This document shows positions 27,790-36,872 of a DNA stretch of 64,000 bases, piece after piece (position 1 is the stretch's first letter; each line of letters starts with the position of its first letter). The stretch spans positions 39,510-103,509 of the forward strand of contig JARSSH010000029.1 of NCBI GenBank assembly GCA_029624815.1, read 5' to 3'. The notes beneath the pieces were generated by a model. That model had not been told where the DNA came from and searched no databases. It saw only the letters and a program-made list of their open reading frames with translations. The stretch is from Candidatus Competibacter sp. (GTDB taxonomy: Bacteria > Pseudomonadota > Gammaproteobacteria > Competibacterales > Competibacteraceae). A program made the translations under genes and the position numbers.

Positions 27790-29859
27790 ATGAGCGAAGC
27801 AAAACCCAAGGCTGCGTTCGTCACGTTTTACTCCTTCAAAGGAGGGGTCGGACGTAGCATGGCACTCATCAACACCGCCGGTATTCTGGCTGGGCGAGGT
27901 TTTCGTGTGCTGGTCCTCGATCTTGATCTGGAAGCCCCTGGGCTTTCCTATCTTGACCCGAATGCGCCCGATATTTCGCCGGAGCAGCAGCAGCCGAGGG
28001 TGCGCCCGCTACAGCTTGGATTCGTGGATTTGCTGAGCGATGCCAAGGAGCGTGGAGAGGCGGCGGACTTGTTTATCCTGTCCGCTAACGAGATCGCCGA
28101 GCGGTACACTCAGCCCTACCATCTTCCCGAAGAACTTCGTGAATTCAAGGATGGTTCGCTCCACATTATGCCGGCGGGCAAATTCGATAGCGATTACGCA
28201 CAGCGTTTCGATGCATTGAATTTGCGTGAGCTATATCAAGAAGGCTTGGGCGAACCGCTGATCCGCGTCTTCAAACAGAAGCTCGTGGAAGCGGATTTGT
28301 ATGATTACGTTCTTGTGGATAGCCGAACCGGTTTTTCCGACGAGGCGGGTATCTGTACTCGTGATTTGGCCGACTATCTCATGATTCTGAGCGGTTTGAA
28401 CCGCCAGAATATTGAAGGGACTTGCGAGTTTCTGAAGACATTGCGAGTGGCGACGGCCGGCGAGAAACGGTTCCAAATCATTCTCAGTCCAGTTCCCAAT
28501 GGAGAAGATGCGCTTCTGGATCAGCGAGAGGCAATGGCAAAGGCATCCTTTGAAGCGGCTTGGGGGGCTAAGGTCGATCTTTCATTACAGATTCCCTACC
28601 ACCCGCAACTCGCGCTTACCGAAGAGCCGCATATCTTCAGGCGGCGCCGGGGCTATTTGTTCGAGGCTTATCGCGCCATTGAGCGAAGTATGCTTGAGGC
28701 GCTAGGGCATAATGCACGAATGCTGTTGCGAAGGATCAAGGACACACTTCGGAGTAAGGATTATGCGGCCGCTTTACGCGATCTACGGCGCATGGTGCGT
28801 TTGGAGGGTGGAAGGTCGGTACTGTGTGAGCTTGTCTTCGATTTGGGGATGGATGACTGGCAATTTTTAAGAGGCAAAGCAGTAGGTGAATTAAGCCAAG
28901 AGCAGATCACGCTGAACAATATTCTCGGTGATGCAGTGGGGTGGCGGGTGATCGAGTTTATCGTGGATCATCTTCCTTTAGGCGAAAAGGAGTGGGGTAC
29001 CAGTGCATTGCTTCAGCTACTAGAGGGTAGTTCTCCTGAATTGGCTAACCGGTTCTATAAACGTATGGTAAGTGCCACGCCGCATGACGCCTGTATCCTC
29101 AGCGACTACGCGATTTTCCTGGCGGATCAGCACGGCGACCTGGACGGGGCGGAGAGCTATTACCGACGGGCGTTGGAGGCTGACCCGAAACACGCCAACA
29201 ATCTCGGCAACTACGCGGGTTTCCTAGCGCGGAAACGCGGCGACCTGGATGAGGCGGAGGCCTATTTCAAACGTGCGCTGGAGGCCAACCCAAAACACGC
29301 CAATACTCTTGGCAACTACGCGATTTTCCTGGAGCGGAAACGCGGCGACCTGGACGAGGCGGAGGCCTATTTCAAACGTGCGTTGGAGGCCAACCCAAAA
29401 CACGCCAATCATCTCAGTAACTACGGACAGTTTCTTGTGGGGGTCGCCCGATTATCGGAGGGAGAACAGTTACTTGTTTCTGCCTTTGAGTATTCTGATC
29501 AATATGATCGATCTAATGTGGGGAATATAGCCGAGATTTGTTATTCGCTCTGGCTCGTTTCGCGGATGCAGGAGCGCTCTACGGAACGCTGGGAAGGGTA
29601 TTTCAAATTCTTTATTCAAAAGGGTTTCAAGCGGTATCCATGGAGTTTTGAGCGAATGCTCGACCAAGCGAAGAAGATATTATCGCCAGAAGAGTTTGAG
29701 TACGCTGAAGCCTTGGCGCATGCCTTTCTCGACGAAAGTCAAGTCTCCAATCTTGATCATTATGAACGGTGGCGTACGTTGGAACCGTTGGACCCGATGG
29801 AAGCCAGTAATAGATATTCCGAGCGCACCTCCACTTCAATATCTTCAGCCTCTTCATGA
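27790..29859 (+). CDS. KGGVGR-variant P-loop ATPase with C-terminal TPR repeats
   Basis: 689 residues. The N-terminal domain is a MinD/ParA-related P-loop NTPase with the variant Walker A FKGGVGRSMAL (residues 16-26), where Arg replaces the usual Lys before Thr/Ser. It is followed by VLVLDLDLEAPGLSYLDP (about 40-57) and a Walker B-like YVLVDSRTGFSDEAG (about 173-187). After a middle helical linker come three 35-residue TPR units (residues about 440-544), then a C-terminal helical region. ATPases with this KGGVGR motif are known as regulators in multi-gene conflict or signalling cassettes and in peptide-maturation (FxSxx) loci; the C-terminus here lacks an FxSxx tail. It is last of a tight three-gene operon with lower GC than its neighbours. 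Function in this context is unknown. Confidence 0.88.
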   Translation: MSEAKPKAAFVTFYSFKGGVGRSMALINTAGILAGRGFRVLVLDLDLEAPGLSYLDPNAPDISPEQQQPRVRPLQLGFVDLLSDAKERGEAADLFILSANEIAERYTQPYHLPEELREFKDGSLHIMPAGKFDSDYAQRFDALNLRELYQEGLGEPLIRVFKQKLVEADLYDYVLVDSRTGFSDEAGICTRDLADYLMILSGLNRQNIEGTCEFLKTLRVATAGEKRFQIILSPVPNGEDALLDQREAMAKASFEAAWGAKVDLSLQIPYHPQLALTEEPHIFRRRRGYLFEAYRAIERSMLEALGHNARMLLRRIKDTLRSKDYAAALRDLRRMVRLEGGRSVLCELVFDLGMDDWQFLRGKAVGELSQEQITLNNILGDAVGWRVIEFIVDHLPLGEKEWGTSALLQLLEGSSPELANRFYKRMVSATPHDACILSDYAIFLADQHGDLDGAESYYRRALEADPKHANNLGNYAGFLARKRGDLDEAEAYFKRALEANPKHANTLGNYAIFLERKRGDLDEAEAYFKRALEANPKHANHLSNYGQFLVGVARLSEGEQLLVSAFEYSDQYDRSNVGNIAEICYSLWLVSRMQERSTERWEGYFKFFIQKGFKRYPWSFERMLDQAKKILSPEEFEYAEALAHAFLDESQVSNLDHYERWRTLEPLDPMEASNRYSERTSTSISSASS
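29107..29421 (+). repeat. three tandem 105-bp repeats encoding TPR units
   Basis: Units at 29107-29211, 29212-29316 and 29317-29421, each 35 codons around GDLDEAEAYFKRALEANPKH. Units 2 and 3 differ at 11 of 105 bases, and share a 75-nt core with two synonymous differences, which points to a recent duplication. Unit 1 is more diverged. Confidence 0.9.
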
Positions 29860-29945
29860 CATTACACCTCACATGGACTTGCAGGATTTACAGTCCGTTA
29901 GGTTGTCCATTCCAGCTCCAAATCGATTGAGCAGCCACTGAATCC

Positions 29946-30884
29946 ATGGATATTTTGATTGACGTCATTCTACGCGCTGGCCGCTCGGCGGTGGAGTTGT
30001 CGCTGTTCGTGCTGTTGCCGGTAATGATTGTGATGTTGTCGCTGATGCGCCTATTGGAAGCGCGTGGCGTGCTCGATTGGATCGTGCATCGCCTTGCGCC
30101 GCTGCTCAAACCGATTGGTTTAACCGGGTTGGGTGTGTTCGCCGCGTTGCAAATCAGTTTCGTGAGTTTCGCCGCGCCCGTCGCGACGCTGACGATGATG
30201 GAACAGCGCGGTGCCTCGGATCGTCACATTGCCGCCACGCTGGCGATGGTGATGGCGATGGCCCAGGCCAATGTCATGATCCCGATGACGGCGATGGGAC
30301 TGGATTTCGGCACGACGCTTGGGCTGTCGCTGCTCGGTGGGTTGCTGGCCGCCGCCGCGACTTACTACCTGTTCGGCCGGAATCTATCCGCCGAGGAAGG
30401 CGTGTTGGACGAAGCCTTGCACCACGCGGTGGTGAACAGCGGGAAGGGTGTGCTCGACGTGATCAATCGGGCCGGCGCGGAAGCCTTCAAGATCGCGGTG
30501 GGATCGATCCCGATGCTGGTGCTCGCCCTGGTAGTCGTGATGGCGCTGCGCTTGACCGGCGCGATCGATGCGCTCACCCGTGGCTTGGCTCCGCTCATGG
30601 CGATGCTGCATTGGGATCCGGCGATGATCCTGCCCACGCTGACCAAGTACATTGCCGGCGGCACGGCGATGATGGGGGTGATGGACGAGATGTTGCGTAA
30701 TGGTGCCGTGACGGTGGCCACCCTCAACCACGGAGCCGGTTTCTTGATCCATCCGCTCGATCTGGCGGGTGTCGCGGTGCTCGTTTCGGCGGGCCGGCGC
30801 GTTGCCGGGGTCTGGCGGCCGGCGGTGCTGGGCGCGGCGGCGGGCATCGTGGTGCGTACCCTCGGTCACGCGATGTTTACTTGA
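29946..30884 (+). CDS. nucleoside recognition (Gate) domain membrane protein
   Basis: 312-residue polytopic membrane protein with two Gate-type modules, as in the SpmA/SpmB and nucleoside-transporter families: first module around FAALQISFVSFAAPVATLTM and the second around MILPTLTKYIAGGTAMMGVM. Transport substrate is unknown. It returns to the high-GC composition of the chromosome and so marks the right border of the three-gene cluster, 86 nt away. Confidence 0.8.
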   Translation: MDILIDVILRAGRSAVELSLFVLLPVMIVMLSLMRLLEARGVLDWIVHRLAPLLKPIGLTGLGVFAALQISFVSFAAPVATLTMMEQRGASDRHIAATLAMVMAMAQANVMIPMTAMGLDFGTTLGLSLLGGLLAAAATYYLFGRNLSAEEGVLDEALHHAVVNSGKGVLDVINRAGAEAFKIAVGSIPMLVLALVVVMALRLTGAIDALTRGLAPLMAMLHWDPAMILPTLTKYIAGGTAMMGVMDEMLRNGAVTVATLNHGAGFLIHPLDLAGVAVLVSAGRRVAGVWRPAVLGAAAGIVVRTLGHAMFT

Positions 30885-30974
30885 TGGCGTGTGCCTGTCG
30901 GCCTCACCCGGCGGATAATCGCACTCTCTCCACGGTGGCGGAAGCCCTCTGGTTTTTTTGCGTGCGAAAGGCTC

Positions 30975-31002
30975 TTGAGGAAACTTGTGTTCCGCGTATT
31001 AT
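30975..31002 (+). promoter_or_regulatory. candidate promoter of clpS-clpA
   Basis: TTGAGG (30975-30980) and TATTAT (30997-31002) with a 16-bp spacer, about 97 nt before the clpS start. Confidence 0.4.
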
Positions 31003-31098
31003 CTAACTGTCAGCCAATGCCAGCGAGCAGGGCGACGCACCGGTTGTGGTGCGCCGGAGGCAAGGGTATGTCCTTACGCCAAATCCAACGCGCATGCC

Positions 31099-31425
31099 AT
31101 GAGTAATGAATATTCGTCAACTCCCGATCAAGACCGCGGCCTCGCGGTGGAGCCGGCAAAGCCCGAACTCAAGCGACCGCCGCTGTTTAAGGTGATCCTG
31201 CTGAACGATGACTATACTCCCATGGAGTTCGTGGTGCGGATTCTGGAACGCTTTTTCGGGATGAACCGGGAAAAGGCAACCCAGGTGATGCTGCACGTTC
31301 ATACCCGAGGCCGGGGAGTGTGCGGCGTCTTCACTCACGAAATTGCGGAAACCAAGGTGGTGCAGGTGAACGAATTTTCCCGCCGGCACCAGCATCCGTT
31401 GTTATGCACCATGGAAGAAGCCTAA
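31099..31425 (+). CDS. clpS: ClpS, N-end rule adaptor of ClpAP
   Basis: 108 residues from ATG 31099 ([14 protein letters not shown]). It presents proteins with destabilising N-terminal residues to ClpA. Conserved core: [17 protein letters not shown] and [16 protein letters not shown], with the Asn-Asp and Met/Val residues of the N-degron pocket. It has a flexible N-terminal extension as expected. The start of clpA lies 36 nt after its stop. Confidence 0.95.
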   Translation: MSNEYSSTPDQDRGLAVEPAKPELKRPPLFKVILLNDDYTPMEFVVRILERFFGMNREKATQVMLHVHTRGRGVCGVFTHEIAETKVVQVNEFSRRHQHPLLCTMEEA

Positions 31426-31461
31426 GTTCGAAACCACCCAGCGCGATTCGAGGTGTGAGTT

Positions 31462-33711
31462 ATGTTGAGCAAGGATCTGGAGTTTTCCATCAATCTTGCT
31501 TTCCGCGAGGCACGGGACCGGCGCCATGAGTTCATGACCGTGGAACACCTGCTGCTGGCCCTGCTGGACAATCCCGCGGCGGCGGAAGTGTTGCGGGCCT
31601 GCGGGGCGCATGTGGACAAGCTAAAGCGGGACTTGCAAGCGTTCATTCGCGATCACACCCCCTTGCTGGGGAGCGACGATCCGCGCGAGACGCAACCGAC
31701 CCTGGGGTTCCAGCGAGTGTTGCAGCGGGCGGTGCTGCATGTCCAGTCCTCCGGCAACAAGGAGGTGACCGGCGCTAACGTGCTGGTGGCTATTTTCGGC
31801 GAGCAGGAATCGCAGGCGGTCTATTTCCTCAAGCAGCAGGAAATCAGCCGGCTGGACGTGGTGAACTTCATCTCGCACGGTATTTCAAAAGTGTCCGACG
31901 AGCAGGACGCCGCCCCGCCGCAGGGCGAGGAAGGTTCCGAAAGCCAGAACGCCAAGCCGCTGGAAAATTTTGCCGCCAACCTGAACGAACTGGCGCGACA
32001 GGGGCGCATCGATCCGCTGATCGGGCGGCGCGACGAGATCGAACGCACCATTCAAATCCTGTGCCGGCGGCGCAAGAACAACCCCCTGTTCGTCGGTGAA
32101 GCCGGGGTCGGCAAGACCGCCATCGCCGAAGGGTTGGCGAAAATGATTGTCGACGGCGAGGTGCCGGACGTGTTGCGCAACGCCACTATCTACGCGCTGG
32201 ATTTGGGCTCGGTGGTGGCTGGCACCAAGTATCGCGGCGATTTCGAGAAGCGGCTGAAGTCGGTCCTGGCGCAACTGCGCAAGGAACGGCATGCCGTGCT
32301 GTTCATCGACGAGATCCACACCATCATCGGCGCCGGCGCGGCCTCCGGCGGAGTAATGGACGCTTCGAACCTGATCAAGCCGATGCTGGCTTCCGGGGAG
32401 ATGAAGTGCATCGGCTCCACCACTTATCAGGAGTATCGCGGCATCTTCGAGAAGGATCGGGCGCTGGCGCGACGCTTCCAGAAGATCGACGTCACCGAGC
32501 CGTCGGTCGAGGAGACCTACCAGATCCTGCGTGGGCTGAAGACCCGGTTCGAAGAGCACCACGATGTCAAGTATGCGGACAAGGCGTTGCGCGCGGCGGT
32601 GGATCTGTCAGCGCGTTATATCAACGACCGCCACCTGCCGGACAAGGCCATCGACGTGATCGACGAGGCCGGCGCCAGCCAGCGTCTGCTGCCGGTCGCC
32701 AAGCGCAAGAAAGTCATCAACGTCGGCGACATCGAAACGATCATCGCCAAGATCGCCCGCATCCCACCCAAGACCGTGTCCTCCTCGGACAAGGACGTGT
32801 TGCGCAACCTGGAACGGGATCTGAAACTGGTGGTGTTCGGCCAGGACGAGGCCATCGACATGCTGGCCAACGCCATCAAGATGGCGCGCGCCGGGTTGGG
32901 CAACGAACAGAAGCCGATCGGCAATTTCCTGTTCGCCGGTCCGACCGGCGTCGGCAAGACCGAGGTTACTCGTCAGCTCGCCCGGGTCATGGGCATCGAA
33001 CTGATTCGCTTCGACATGAGCGAGTACATGGAGCGGCACACGGTGTCGCGGCTAATCGGCGCGCCGCCGGGCTATGTCGGCTTCGATCAGGGCGGTTTGC
33101 TGACCGACGCCATTCTCAAGCACCCACACGCGGTGCTCTTGCTGGACGAGGTGGAAAAAGCGCATCCGGACGTGTTCAACCTGCTGTTGCAGGTGATGGA
33201 TCACGGCGCGCTGACCGACAATAACGGCCGCAAGGCCGATTTCCGCAACGTCATTATCGTGATGACCACCAATGCCGGAGCCGAACTGATGGACCGGCCC
33301 TCGATTGGCTTTACCATGCAGGATCATAGCAGCGACGGTATGGAAGCCATCAAGCGACTGTTCTCTCCGGAGTTCCGCAACCGCTTGGACGCCATCGTCC
33401 AATTCAAGGGGTTGACACCGCTCACCATCGCGCAGGTGGTGGATAAATTCCTGATCGAGCTGGAGACGCAGTTGGAGTCGAAGAAAGTGACGCTGGAAGT
33501 GGATGAGGGCGGGCGGAATTGGCTGGCCCGGCATGGTTACGATCCCAAGATGGGCGCGCGGCCCATGGCGCGGATCATCCAGGAGAACATCAAGCGCCGC
33601 TTGGCCGAGGAGCTGCTGTTTGGCCGGCTGGTCAACGGCGGGCATGTGATGGTCACCGTTCGCGATGACGATCTACAGGTGGAGATTGCCGAGGAAGAGG
33701 CGGTACCCTAG
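31462..33711 (+). CDS. clpA: ClpA, ATP-dependent unfoldase of the ClpAP protease
   Basis: 749 residues. It has an N-terminal Clp repeat domain ([20 protein letters not shown]), AAA+ module 1 with [13 protein letters not shown] and module 2 with [13 protein letters not shown], the pore loop GYVGFDQGG and the IGL-type ClpP-docking region. Partner ClpP is encoded elsewhere. It forms an operon with clpS and converges on infA, an arrangement conserved in gammaproteobacteria. Confidence 0.97.
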   Translation: MLSKDLEFSINLAFREARDRRHEFMTVEHLLLALLDNPAAAEVLRACGAHVDKLKRDLQAFIRDHTPLLGSDDPRETQPTLGFQRVLQRAVLHVQSSGNKEVTGANVLVAIFGEQESQAVYFLKQQEISRLDVVNFISHGISKVSDEQDAAPPQGEEGSESQNAKPLENFAANLNELARQGRIDPLIGRRDEIERTIQILCRRRKNNPLFVGEAGVGKTAIAEGLAKMIVDGEVPDVLRNATIYALDLGSVVAGTKYRGDFEKRLKSVLAQLRKERHAVLFIDEIHTIIGAGAASGGVMDASNLIKPMLASGEMKCIGSTTYQEYRGIFEKDRALARRFQKIDVTEPSVEETYQILRGLKTRFEEHHDVKYADKALRAAVDLSARYINDRHLPDKAIDVIDEAGASQRLLPVAKRKKVINVGDIETIIAKIARIPPKTVSSSDKDVLRNLERDLKLVVFGQDEAIDMLANAIKMARAGLGNEQKPIGNFLFAGPTGVGKTEVTRQLARVMGIELIRFDMSEYMERHTVSRLIGAPPGYVGFDQGGLLTDAILKHPHAVLLLDEVEKAHPDVFNLLLQVMDHGALTDNNGRKADFRNVIIVMTTNAGAELMDRPSIGFTMQDHSSDGMEAIKRLFSPEFRNRLDAIVQFKGLTPLTIAQVVDKFLIELETQLESKKVTLEVDEGGRNWLARHGYDPKMGARPMARIIQENIKRRLAEELLFGRLVNGGHVMVTVRDDDLQVEIAEEEAVP

Positions 33712-33775
33712 GTGGGATACAACGGGCGGTGCGGGGTGCCGGGTTCCGAAGTTGACGATGCAATACTGTGTGTTG

Positions 33776-33994
33776 TTAGCGCCCGCGGTAAACGATGCGC
33801 CCTTTGGTTAAGTCATAGGGGGTCAATTCCACCTTCACCTTGTCGCCGGTCAGGATGCGGATATAGTGTTTGCGCATCCGGCCGGAGATATGCGCCGTGA
33901 CGACGTGACCGTTTTCCAGTTGCACCCTGAACGTGGTGTTGGGCAGGGTATCGATCACGGTGCCTTCCATTTCGATATGGTCTTCTTTCGACAT
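33776..33994 (-). CDS. infA: translation initiation factor IF-1
   Basis: 72 residues, the standard length, from ATG 33994 behind AGGA. It is the S1/OB-fold initiation factor that binds the 30S A site: [13 protein letters not shown] at the start, [17 protein letters not shown] in the core and the C-terminal [11 protein letters not shown]. Located downstream of and facing clpA as in E. coli, but without the intervening tRNA-Ser gene. Confidence 0.98.
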   Translation of the reverse strand: MSKEDHIEMEGTVIDTLPNTTFRVQLENGHVVTAHISGRMRKHYIRILTGDKVKVELTPYDLTKGRIVYRGR

Positions 33995-34055
33995 AATTCC
34001 TCTCGCTACTACCGTATCTGCTCTGAAAAAGACGCGCAACCATAGCGGAAATCCC

Positions 34056-34556
34056 ATGGCGCGGCAAGTGGATGACCGGAAACCCTGTCTGAATGCCGCT
34101 GTCCGTCATCTGTTGATTGTCTACCATTCGCAAACTGGCCACACCCGAGCGATGGCGCGGGCAGCGGCTTGTGGCGCGCGGCGGGTGGCGGATGTGGAAA
34201 CCCGCTTGAAAACGGCGTTGCGCACCGGTCTGGACGATTTGCTGTGGGCACACGGCTTGCTGCTGGGCACCCCGGAGAATTTCGGCTACATGTCCGGCGC
34301 GATGAAAAATTTCCTGGATCGCACCTATTATCCCGCGCAAGGCAAGATCGGCGGTCTGCCCTACGCAGTCTTTATTAGCGCCGGCAACGACGGGACCGGG
34401 GCGCTGGCCAGCATCGAGCGCATCGCCCGCGGCTATCCGCTCAAGCCGGTTTGCGACCCGATCGTCGCACGCGGCGAGCTGACCGCCGAAGTTCTGCGAC
34501 AATGCGAGGAATTGGGCGAAACCATGGCTTCGGGGGTGGCGTGGGGGATTTTCTGA
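34056..34556 (+). CDS. flavodoxin-family / NADPH-dependent FMN reductase-like protein
   Basis: 166 residues from ATG 34056 ([10 protein letters not shown]), 61 nt divergent from infA. The flavodoxin phosphate loop reads [12 protein letters not shown], and the FMN-ring region [20 protein letters not shown] resembles NAD(P)H:quinone oxidoreductase (WrbA-like) proteins. Small soluble electron-transfer flavoprotein; substrate unknown. Its 3' end overlaps the proposed mtgA start. Confidence 0.78.
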   Translation: MARQVDDRKPCLNAAVRHLLIVYHSQTGHTRAMARAAACGARRVADVETRLKTALRTGLDDLLWAHGLLLGTPENFGYMSGAMKNFLDRTYYPAQGKIGGLPYAVFISAGNDGTGALASIERIARGYPLKPVCDPIVARGELTAEVLRQCEELGETMASGVAWGIF

Positions 34557-35311
34557 AGAGATGGTTGCGCGGGTGGAGCGCCCCTGTCAAACCGGCCACC
34601 CGGCCGCCACCGAAACGTGGCCTGTTGACTCGAATCGGAAGGGGACTCTGGACGACGGCGTGGATTTTCGTTCTGATCTCGCTGTTTCTGGTGCTGATCC
34701 TGCGCTGGATGCCGCCGCCGGTTTCCAGCATCATGGCGCAGAATTGGTTGCGGGCGGCCTGGAACGATGGCGCGACGATCCGTCACCAGTGGATGCCGTA
34801 TGAAAAAATCTCGCCCTATGCGGCGCTGGCGGTGATCGCCGGAGAAGACCAGCGCTTTCCCGAGCATGACGGCTTCGATTGGATCGAGATCCGGCAGGTG
34901 TTGGACGATCTGGAAGCGGGCAAGCCGGCGCGCGGGGCCAGCACCCTCAGCCAGCAGGTGGCGAAGAATCTGTTCCTATGGTCGGGGCGCGACTGGGTCC
35001 GCAAGGGATTGGAAGCGTGGTTTACGGTATTGCTGGAGTTGTTCTGGTCCAAGCAACGGATTCTGGAAGTCTATTTGAACATCGCCGAGTTCGGCGAATA
35101 TACCTTCGGGGCGGAGGCCGCCAGCCGGCGATTTTTCGACAAGCCCGCCGCCGGGCTGACCATCCGGGAAGCCGCGCGGTTGGCGGCCGTGCTGCCCAAC
35201 CCCCGGCGCTACCAAGTGGATCGGCCCTCGGCCTATGTGCTCAAGCGTCAGCGCTGGATCGAACGGCAGATGTGGCGGTTGGGCGGTATCGCTTATCTCG
35301 ACCGATTGTGA
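34541..35311 (+). CDS. mtgA: monofunctional peptidoglycan transglycosylase MtgA
   Basis: 256 residues from GTG 34541, which overlaps the upstream gene by 16 nt; other in-frame starts lie further inside that gene. An N-terminal membrane anchor (WTTAWIFVLISLFLVLIL) is followed by a GT51 domain with the catalytic EDQRFPEHDGFDW, GASTLSQQVAKNLFLW and LEVYLNIAEFGEYTFGAEA. It polymerises lipid II glycan strands in the periplasm. No transpeptidase domain, as expected for MtgA. Confidence 0.94.
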   Translation: MGDFLKRWLRGWSAPVKPATRPPPKRGLLTRIGRGLWTTAWIFVLISLFLVLILRWMPPPVSSIMAQNWLRAAWNDGATIRHQWMPYEKISPYAALAVIAGEDQRFPEHDGFDWIEIRQVLDDLEAGKPARGASTLSQQVAKNLFLWSGRDWVRKGLEAWFTVLLELFWSKQRILEVYLNIAEFGEYTFGAEAASRRFFDKPAAGLTIREAARLAAVLPNPRRYQVDRPSAYVLKRQRWIERQMWRLGGIAYLDRL

Positions 35312-35321
35312 GTGGACGGAC

Positions 35322-35600
35322 ATGGAACGAAAACCACGAGTCAGCATCACTTATTGCACGCAATGCCGCTGGCTGCTACGAGCCGCTTGGCTGGCGCAGG
35401 AGCTGTTGACCACGTTCGAACAGGAGTTGGGTGAAGTGGCGTTGCGGCCCGGCACCGGCGGAGTGTTCGAGATCCGGGTCGGCGACGAGCCGATCTGGTC
35501 GCGTCAGCAGGAGGGACGGTTTCCGGAGGCCAAGGAAGTGAAGCAGAGAGTGCGCGACCGGATTGCACCGGAGCGGAATCTGGGTCATTCGGATCGGTAA
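35322..35600 (+). CDS. SelT/SelW/SelH-like (Rdx family) protein
   Basis: 92 residues starting at ATG 35322. It has the thioredoxin-like Rdx fold with a redox CxxC (YCTQCRW) at the end of the first strand; Cys replaces the selenocysteine of animal homologues. Marks are FEQELGEVALRPGTGGVFEI and EAKEVKQRVRDRI. Role unproven. The context, just before dsbB, suggests a link to thiol chemistry, but no direct evidence. Confidence 0.8.
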   Translation: MERKPRVSITYCTQCRWLLRAAWLAQELLTTFEQELGEVALRPGTGGVFEIRVGDEPIWSRQQEGRFPEAKEVKQRVRDRIAPERNLGHSDR

Positions 35601-35644
35601 GCCGGTCCGATCTGTCTTCAACAACAACGTGTATTGGGCGTGTC

Positions 35645-36181
35645 ATGCAGGATTTGCGAATAATCAGCGCCATCGCCCCGGATCGGCGCGGATGGTTATC
35701 CCGCCGGGCGTTGAATGGGCTGGGGTTTTTGATTTGCGCGGGTGGCTTGGGTTTTGCCTATTACGTCCAGCACTATCTGGGGTTCGAGCCGTGTCCGCTG
35801 TGTATTTTCCAGCGCCTGGCCCTGCTGGCGGTTGGGCTGGTGTTTTTGGTGGCGACTCTACACGGTCCGCGCGATTGGGGCGCGAAAATCTATGGCGTGC
35901 TGGTGGGGCTGGCCACCGGCATTGGGGCTGGGATCGCCGCCCGACACGCTTGGTTGCAGCATCTGCCGCCGGAGGAAGCGCCGCGCTGCGGGCCGAGCCT
36001 GGAATACATGCTGCAAGCATTTCCGTTGAACGAAACCATCCGCGAGGTGCTGACCGGTTCCGGCGAGTGCGCCAAGGTGGATTGGACCTTGCTTGGCTTC
36101 AGCATGCCGGAGTGGACGCTGCCGCTGTTTGTCGTGCTGGGCGTGGCGGGTGTGGTCGGCAACTGGCGGCTACGAAGCTGA
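35645..36181 (+). CDS. dsbB: DsbB, disulfide bond formation protein B
   Basis: 178-residue inner-membrane protein with four membrane helices, the quinone-linked redox motif PCPLCIFQR in the first periplasmic loop, and the second cysteine pair in RCGPSLEYML and SGECAKVDW. Reoxidises DsbA and passes electrons to quinone. Confidence 0.93.
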   Translation: MQDLRIISAIAPDRRGWLSRRALNGLGFLICAGGLGFAYYVQHYLGFEPCPLCIFQRLALLAVGLVFLVATLHGPRDWGAKIYGVLVGLATGIGAGIAARHAWLQHLPPEEAPRCGPSLEYMLQAFPLNETIREVLTGSGECAKVDWTLLGFSMPEWTLPLFVVLGVAGVVGNWRLRS

Positions 36182-36257
36182 GCGGGTGTTCAGTCGTTGC
36201 TGGGTCGGCATTCCGACGAGGGTTCAAGTCGTGGAAGAAGGACTCCGACAGGGAAAA

Positions 36258-36857
36258 TCAACCGGGATGGAGCGATTCGCCGGGATCGGGGAACGTGACC
36301 CGGTCATAGACTTCGGCCAGATGCAGGGTGCAGGCGATGGTCGGGATTTCGATCCGAGCCTCCAGCCCGTCGGCGGCGGAATAGAGCCACTGCCCGTCCG
36401 CCTGCCGGCGGTAATGCTCGATGCGCGGTTTGTCCTGGGCGACCAGCAAGTAGTCGCTCAGGGATTCCAGCGTGCGGTAATGGGCGAACTTGTCGCCTCG
36501 GTCATAAGCCGCCGTGCTGTCCGACAACACTTCGATGATGACCGTGGGATTGAGCAGGGTGTCAACGTGCTGATCCTCGAAGCGCGGTTCGCCGCAGGCG
36601 ACCACGATGTCCGGGTAAGTGTACAAACCGGTAGGGCTGACCTTGACTCGTATGTCGCTGGAGAAGGGCTCGCACGGTTTATGCTTGAGTTGGGAATGCA
36701 GGGACGCGGTCAGATTGACGGTGATACGATTATGGCCGCGACTGGCGCCGCCCATGGCGTAAGTACAGCCATTCAGATACTCGTTTCTGGTTTCGACGAG
36801 GCGTTCCCGCGTCAGGTAGTCGGCGGCGGTGACGAACAGTTCGGCAGGTCGTGACAT
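36258..36857 (-). CDS. Uma2-family putative endonuclease (DUF820)
   Basis: 199 residues of the PD-(D/E)XK-like Uma2 family: EYLNGCTYAMGGASRGHNRI, YTYPDIVVACGEPRFEDQH (containing the PD acidic residue), LLNPTVIIEVLSDST (the ExK-type part, EVLSxST) and DRGDKFAHYRTLESL. These proteins are widespread and multi-copy in cyanobacteria and some proteobacteria; their biological role is unsettled. It stands alone between dsbB and hemL and may be laterally acquired. Confidence 0.88.
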   Translation of the reverse strand: MSRPAELFVTAADYLTRERLVETRNEYLNGCTYAMGGASRGHNRITVNLTASLHSQLKHKPCEPFSSDIRVKVSPTGLYTYPDIVVACGEPRFEDQHVDTLLNPTVIIEVLSDSTAAYDRGDKFAHYRTLESLSDYLLVAQDKPRIEHYRRQADGQWLYSAADGLEARIEIPTIACTLHLAEVYDRVTFPDPGESLHPG

Positions 36858-36872
36858 GGCGAACCCTCCCCA

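Noticed and set aside
33712..33775. Possible tRNA-Ser between clpA and infA, as in E. coli.
   Set aside because: Only 64 nt are present and no cloverleaf or T-loop sequence can be drawn.
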